Shown here piece by piece: positions 18,313 to 22,128 of a stretch of 22,128 nt of DNA (its first letter is position 1; the number at the start of each line of letters is the position of its first letter). The position numbers and the translations under genes are program-made. The DNA comes from Heterotrichella gracilis (lineage: Eukaryota; Sar; Xanthophyceae; Tribonematales; Xanthonemataceae), in NCBI GenBank assembly GCA_032358255.1, contig JAULBX010029379.1, positions 1-22,128 of the forward strand. Reading direction: 5' to 3'. Under the pieces are notes generated by a model, which did not search any database, was not told the origin of the DNA, and saw nothing but the letters and a program-made list of their open reading frames with translations.

Positions 18313-18394
18313 AAAACGTACATGCCGCCCCACCCCCCGGGATGATCCCTGCATGCACCCCAGAAAATGTGAAACGCTTCCCCTATCCCTGCAG

Positions 18395-18525
18395 GTCACG
18401 GGGGCACATTGTATGCCCCCTGGCTGTTCACGGGCATGCTGGGCAATTTGGTGCACATTAAGCCTGCCAGCAGGGACAACAGCTGGGCACGTGACCCTGC
18501 GCCTGTACAATGACCCTGTGGCAAA
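18395..18525 (+). repeat. Decayed copy 3 of SDR terminal exon
   Basis: After a CCTGCAG acceptor it reads GHGGTLYAPWLFTGMLGNLV in the same phase and ends APVQ then stop. It shares the short deletion with copies 1 and 2. The period to the next copy is about 195 bases. Confidence 0.85.
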
Positions 18526-19201
18526 TACATAGCCCTCCCATCCCTGCATGCATCCCAGAGAATGTGAATTGCCTCTTCCACCCCTGCAGGTCATGGGGGC
18601 ACATTTTACGGACCCTGGCTCTTCGCGGGCATGATGGGCAACCTGGTGCACTCCAAGCCTGCCAGCAGGGACAACAGCTATGCTCGTGACCCTGTGGCAT
18701 GTGCGCGCCTGTATGACGAGTCGGTGGCCATACTCACTCGCGAGACGGGGGCGCCGCTGCCGGGGTTGCTGCCGGATGTGGGCGGGGGTGCGGGGGGCAA
18801 GGGGGGTGGAGGAGCAAGGGAGGAGTGAGTGAGGGCAGGGTGGTTTGAAATGCAGATTGGGGTGAAAGTTTGAGGGGATTGCTATGGGTGATGCTATCTC
18901 TGGCAGCCTTGAAAGAGTATCACTGTTGAGGAATAGTGTTGTGAACACGTTGGGAATGGAGCCTCCTCAGGGGAGCAACGTTGATCTAAATCTTGTTGTT
19001 GCATGGTGTTGATGATGGTGTGCTAGTCGTAGTTGAAAACTGAATAACTCTAGGATGAGACTACCTAGGGTTGTAGCTTGCTTCTGAATCAGCACTCTAG
19101 CAGTAGCATTGGTTGCAATTGTAGGTTCAGCATGCCTGTTGCTGCACTTGCAGAATCGCTGTTCATGTCCTCAGGCTTGCCAAGGCGTCACGCTGTAGTC
19201 A

Positions 19202-19290
19202 GCTGCATGCGCTGTGTTTCGTGCTGTGGATAGCTGCATATGCTGCGTGTTGTGGACGGCTGCATGTGCGTCATGCTGTAGGAGCTGCAG
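19202..19290. repeat. Three imperfect ~25-31-bp tandem units
   Basis: Each unit begins GCTGCAT and contains TGCTGT(G)G(A/G). Copies start near 19202, 19233 and 19259. Confidence 0.55.
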
Positions 19291-19393
19291 ATATCACCCT
19301 GCTTCTTGATACAATGGGCTAAGAGTGGTCATTGGCGCAGCGTCACGGCGCCTGGTGCAGTCTGTCGGTGATATACATAGTAATGGAAATATA

Positions 19394-19436
19394 GTGCTAT
19401 ACTGCTCAGCTCACACTCTCCAGTAGTATAGCGCAC
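19394..19436. other. Stem-loop
   Basis: GTGCTATACTGCT can pair with AGTAGTATAGCGCAC across a loop of about 15 bases, with a two-base bulge and one mismatch. Confidence 0.55.
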
Positions 19437-19472
19437 TCATACATCAGAGGCTTGGTTATTCAAGCTTGCCAT

Positions 19473-19486
19473 TGTAAATAATTACA
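19473..19486. terminator. Paired TGTAA/TTACA signals for two convergent genes
   Basis: TGTAAATAATTACA carries TGTAA on both strands within 14 bases. It lies 645 bases after the SDR stop and about 390 bases after the phytocyanin stop. No other TGTAA on the plus strand, or TTACA, was found by eye between the two genes, so one site could serve both. Confidence 0.6.
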
Positions 19487-19741
19487 CTTTGACAAGGTCA
19501 TTGACCTAAGGTCATAATGCTGATTGGTTGATGACCCTGATACCCTCATACCTTGAATGTGAGAGAAATTGAAGGCGAAACGCGCGAGTCTAAGGCAAAA
19601 TTAATATGAAAAATGATAGACCCATACAGTACCCCTAAAACCCTGCGGGGTCAACCCTAAATCATTCAACTTCAAAGGAGGCCCCGAAACCCTCCCACAT
19701 GAAGCAATGGATAGACGCCATTGCATTGCCACTGCAAACAG

Positions 19742-19765
19742 CCATTTGCATGCGTGTGCAAATGG
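19742..19765. other. Perfect 9-bp hairpin
   Basis: CCATTTGCA, a six-base loop, then TGCAAATGG. It lies about 110 bases beyond the stop of the phytocyanin gene, inside its expected 3' UTR. Confidence 0.6.
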
Positions 19766-19850
19766 GAAGCCCCAGTCAGTCAGATTTTGAGCAAATTGTA
19801 TGATAAATGCTCAAAATAAATGCTTGTTTAGAGGAAACGTAGGTTTCCAA

Positions 19851-19864
19851 CCCTAAACCCTAAA
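19851..19864. repeat. CCCTAAA telomere-like repeat
   Basis: CCCTAAACCCTAAA, two units immediately beyond the stop codon of the minus-strand phytocyanin gene. Confidence 0.85.
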
Positions 19865-19873
19865 TAGCCGCCT

Positions 19874-22128
19874 TCAAGTTGGAGGGCATGTTGTGTTGAA
19901 GGCCGCCTTCATGTTATTGGATGCGCAATGGGTGCCCACAGGGCAGATGAAGTAAACCTGTGCAGGGGGGGCGAGTATCAATATCGTATCAACTTGGTCC
20001 ACATTTGCAGAGATGTGAGGCATCCAATGCGCTGCATGAATGCCAATGCACCTTGCATTGCTACGCGCATGCGCTAGTGCCCTCTGACAATGCAATAATG
20101 GTTATACAGATATAACAAAGCAGCAAAAATTGTATTACAGGACAGTGGGTCTGCACATCCTTGCTCCCCCCCCCTCACCGTTTGGCCCCCTGGGTTGTTG
20201 AAGGTGTACTGCGCTGTGGCTGTGCCAGAGGTTGTGGCGAAGGGCAGTATGGCAGCGTCCGCTCCATTAACACTGCAGCCGTCATAGCCCCCCTTGCCAA
20301 CCTTCGCCACGATGTGGAAGGAGGGGTTGAAGTTGAAGGTGAGGGTGGCACCACACGGCATCTGCACAGGACACAGCAAATAAACAAAGTAGTCAAATCC
20401 AAGATGTAAGTATGCATGCAATCAATTGCAATGAAACATACAAGTGCGTGAAATCATAAATGTTTCATAAAACAACAAACAAGCAATTAAACAAACAAAC
20501 ATTACCACCTGATCATTTTTTATTACCGTACATGTGCACTCGTGGAGGTAGGGGGCAAGGGGTGATGCCATACAATCAGAATACGCAGCCTGTCCTTACA
20601 TAGGTGCGCCAATGACGAGTGAGCATAGACAGAGGTACCACCCTCCTGTTCCCTGTCACCCCACCCTTTGGCGTGCACTGCACTGCGCTAAATGTGAAAC
20701 TTAGCAGTTTACCTTGATGCCCAACAATACAGTACTTACCGTTTTGGGGAGGGCACCGGTATTGGGATTGAACACCCATCCCAAGCTGTAGCTGAGCATT
20801 GGCGGGGATGGGGGTGGGGATGGGGATGGAGATGGTGGTGGTGAGGAAGCAGGTTTAATTGCTGGGGGTGATGGGGGTGGTGGGGGTGGGGCACTGGGGC
20901 ATGTGCTTCTCACCGGCATACCCATGGGGGGGCAGTGGTCATTCACGGGGCATATGAAGTACACCTGTGGTGGTGGGGCAGGGGAGGGAAAGGTTGGCGG
21001 CAGTAGCCCATGGATGCAGACGTGGTTTGAACATTTGATGTATTTGATGTATACAACCAACTGACTACGATCCCACATAAGCCCCGAGCACAAATTTCCT
21101 AAATGCCCAGCCCCTACCATCTGATCCCAAACCCTAAATCCTTACCGTCTGATCCCCAGGGGCGTTGACGGTGTACTGCGCTGTGGCGGTGCCGCCTGCC
21201 ACGGACTCCGGGAGCTGAAACCCTAGGCTAGGGTCACATGTCTGGAACCCATCCTTGTCCACTTGTACCACGTGGTGCTTGCCAGCCTGGAAGGTGAACT
21301 GGAGCACAGCGCCGCAGGGGTACTGTGGCAGGGGTAGGAGGGTATTTCAATAGGGTTTAGGGTTTAGGGGAGGGTTGACTCGCTAAGGGTGGTGCGGCAG
21401 GGGAAGACGGCGTTTCATTGGTCTAGGGTTTAGAAGAGAGATGGCATTTAAAAGGGTTCAGGGATTAGGGATGGTTTAGGTTTTAGGATTTAGGGATGGC
21501 GTTTCAGAGGGTGAGGGTTTTGCGGAGGGTGGCGCCACAAGGGTACTGCGGCAGGGGATGGATGGCATTTCACAGCCCTGGTGTGGAGTTTATGACAAGG
21601 TTTGAGGGTGAATGCTCGTCAAGCGGATTCCACCAGCATTATGGCGTGCAATGACCCAATGGCCATGGCCATGCGCATCGTACCGTGGCAGGGGTACTAG
21701 CCGCGAGAGTCACTATCCGAATGTCTTACTGTTAAGTATTTGCTAAGCAGGGTGCTTCATAAGAAAAATAAAAAAATCAGGTAGTGAACTATTTTGTGGG
21801 GTGTGATGACCTTCGTACCGTGGTTGGGGTGCTGTAGTAGCCCAGGTTTGCCCCCAGGTACCAATCAATGGGGAAGGTCTGAGTGACTGGTGGGGATGGT
21901 GGTGGTGGGGCGGGTGAAGGTGGCGGTGGTGATGGTGGTGGTGGGCGGGGTGGGGGAGGCGTGGGTGGTGGGCGGGGGGATGGTGGTGGTGACGGTGGTG
22001 GCGGGAGCGAAGGGGGTGGTGGGCGGGGGGATGGTGGTGGCGGGAGCGGAGGGGGTGGGGGTTGAGGGGAGGGTGGTGGCGGGACCGGCGGGGGGGGGGG
22101 CGGGGAGGGGGGGGGTGGTGGGGGTGGG
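19874..22128 (-). CDS. Tandem phytocyanin (blue-copper) domain protein with proline-rich spacers, 5' partial
   Basis: Exons on the minus strand: beyond 22128 to 21819, 21322-21146, 20964-20740, 20361-20179 and 19957-19874 (TGA). All junctions are GT-AG and phase 0. The visible N-terminal part is about 80 residues of Pro/Ser-rich sequence with no stop. Module 1 follows (FPIDWYLGANLGYYS; YPCGAVLQF; KHHVVQVDKDGFQTC; YFICPVNDHCPPMGM). A second PPPSPSPSPPP spacer leads to module 2 (GWVFNPNTG; PCGATLTF; FHIVAKVGKGG; YFICPVGTHCASNNM). Both modules keep the His, Cys, His and Met expected for a type 1 copper site in phytocyanins and the extra Cys pair. The Met sits one residue further from the His than in the usual HCxxGM. 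Phytocyanins are extracellular electron carriers or wall proteins. Pro/Ser spacers are typical of volvocine-type extracellular matrix proteins. The start codon and any signal peptide lie outside the window. Confidence 0.8.
21340..21560 (-). repeat. Phytocyanin intron with TTTAGGG repeats and a decayed exon-edge copy
   Basis: At about 21533-21560 the minus strand reads CCTGCCGCAG then TACCCTTGTGGCGCCACCCT (YPCGATL). It copies the acceptor and start of the real exon at 21322 (CTGCCACAG then YPCGAVL). Between the two copies lie several TTTAGGG-type heptamers (plus strand, about 21350-21500). Shorter echoes of the GGCAGGGG motif lie near 21398 and 21685. Confidence 0.7.
21883..22128. repeat. Low-complexity GGTGG/CCACC tract coding Pro-rich spacer
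   Basis: The plus strand is almost only G and T with long G-runs. On the minus strand, in phase with the phytocyanin exon, it codes Pro, Ser, Arg and a few other residues. The last ~50 bases contain runs of nine or more G, which are prone to assembly error. Confidence 0.85.

Larger units (their letters stand above)
14797..18828 (+). pseudogene. Short-chain dehydrogenase/reductase (WWOX/retinol-dehydrogenase-like), probably inactivated
   Basis: Seven exons: 14797-14969, 15247-15321, 15819-15923, 16301-16443, 16731-16824, 17576-17768 and 18590-18828 (TGA), about 340 residues. Exon 1 has the NAD(P)-binding TGGDSGIG. Exon 3 has VNNAGVF, exon 4 the MSSPAHQFG segment with the catalytic Ser, exon 5 VYGTAN, exon 6 VHPGVVYT. 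SDRs oxidise or reduce alcohols, aldehydes and ketones with NAD(P)(H). Defects: exon 3 is frameshifted by one base between AAKKF and LPLHVLVNNAG. A TAG at 16391-16393 replaces the residue between RIV and MSS. The active-site Lys of YxxxK is Asn, and the usual NHLG Asn is Lys. An acceptor 14 bases into exon 3 would restore the frame but drop conserved residues, and nothing rescues the TAG. All other phases agree. It is either a recent pseudogene or contains sequence errors; the two lost catalytic residues favour the former. Confidence 0.75.
18829..19873. other. Convergent intergenic region (SDR 3' side and phytocyanin 3' side)
   Basis: No gene. It contains three imperfect GCTGCAT-starting tandem units (19202-19290), a stem-loop (19394-19436), the only TGTAA/TTACA pair seen in the interval (19473-19486), a 9-bp hairpin (19742-19765) and CCCTAAA repeats near 19851-19864. 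Confidence 0.6.

Noticed and set aside
18115..18948. 277-residue minus-strand ORF with internal repeats
   Set aside because: It is the antisense of the four tandem SDR terminal-exon copies. The repeated peptide is just the reverse reading of the repeats, and the plus strand gives clear SDR homology in phase.
21883..22065. Glycine-rich plus-strand ORF
   Set aside because: It is the antisense of the Pro-rich phytocyanin spacer. The minus frame continues in phase into a recognisable copper-binding domain.
1..22128. CRISPR arrays, tRNA or rRNA genes, bacterial operons
   Set aside because: None was seen. The repeats are telomere-like, exon-derived or simple-sequence, and the genes are intron-rich and eukaryotic.

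Overview
The window looks like nuclear DNA of a green alga, most likely a chlorophycean of the Chlamydomonas/Volvox/Haematococcus type. This is inferred from GC-rich exons split by many GT-AG introns, TGTAA poly(A) signals, scattered TTTAGGG/CCCTAAA telomere-type repeats, long intronic low-complexity DNA and Pro/Ser-rich spacers between extracellular domains. The species cannot be fixed from the sequence. No bacterial operon, rRNA, tRNA or CRISPR array was seen. All gene models below were made by hand, by matching splice phases and protein families.

Layout. (1) 255-3645, plus strand: a five-exon gene hidden by its short exons. Joined in phase it gives a ~144-residue secreted-type protein with an eight-cysteine C...C...CC...CxC...C...C pattern like plant lipid-transfer/2S-albumin (prolamin superfamily) proteins. 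Its long intron 2 holds an inverted pair of decayed zinc-knuckle sequences. (2) 3646-4936: decayed, probably transposon-derived DNA. (3) 4937-7182 and 8381-11185, minus strand: two tandem paralogous F-box/leucine-rich-repeat genes, one with a single intron and the other with four. (4) 11669-12721: two unassigned ORFs, one with a transmembrane segment. (5) 13177-13458, minus: a small HVA1/DUF2945-type TUDOR protein. (6) 14797-18828, plus: a seven-exon short-chain dehydrogenase/reductase that looks like a pseudogene, with a frameshift, an in-frame TAG and lost catalytic residues. (7) 19874 to beyond 22128, minus: a gene with two phytocyanin (blue-copper) modules joined by proline-rich spacers, convergent with the SDR gene.

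The most unusual signal is shared by three unrelated genes (LTP-like, SDR, phytocyanin). Their introns carry decayed tandem copies of the neighbouring exon edge, usually the 3' splice site plus the start of the exon, and the copy next to the intact downstream exon is the good one. Several of these duplications are separated by TTTAGGG-type repeats. This suggests a recurrent local duplication or break-repair process at exon boundaries in this genome, which could also supply alternative terminal exons.

The genes do not form a pathway. The F-box pair suggests ubiquitin-ligase substrate adaptors. The LTP-like and phytocyanin proteins suggest cell-surface or secreted functions.
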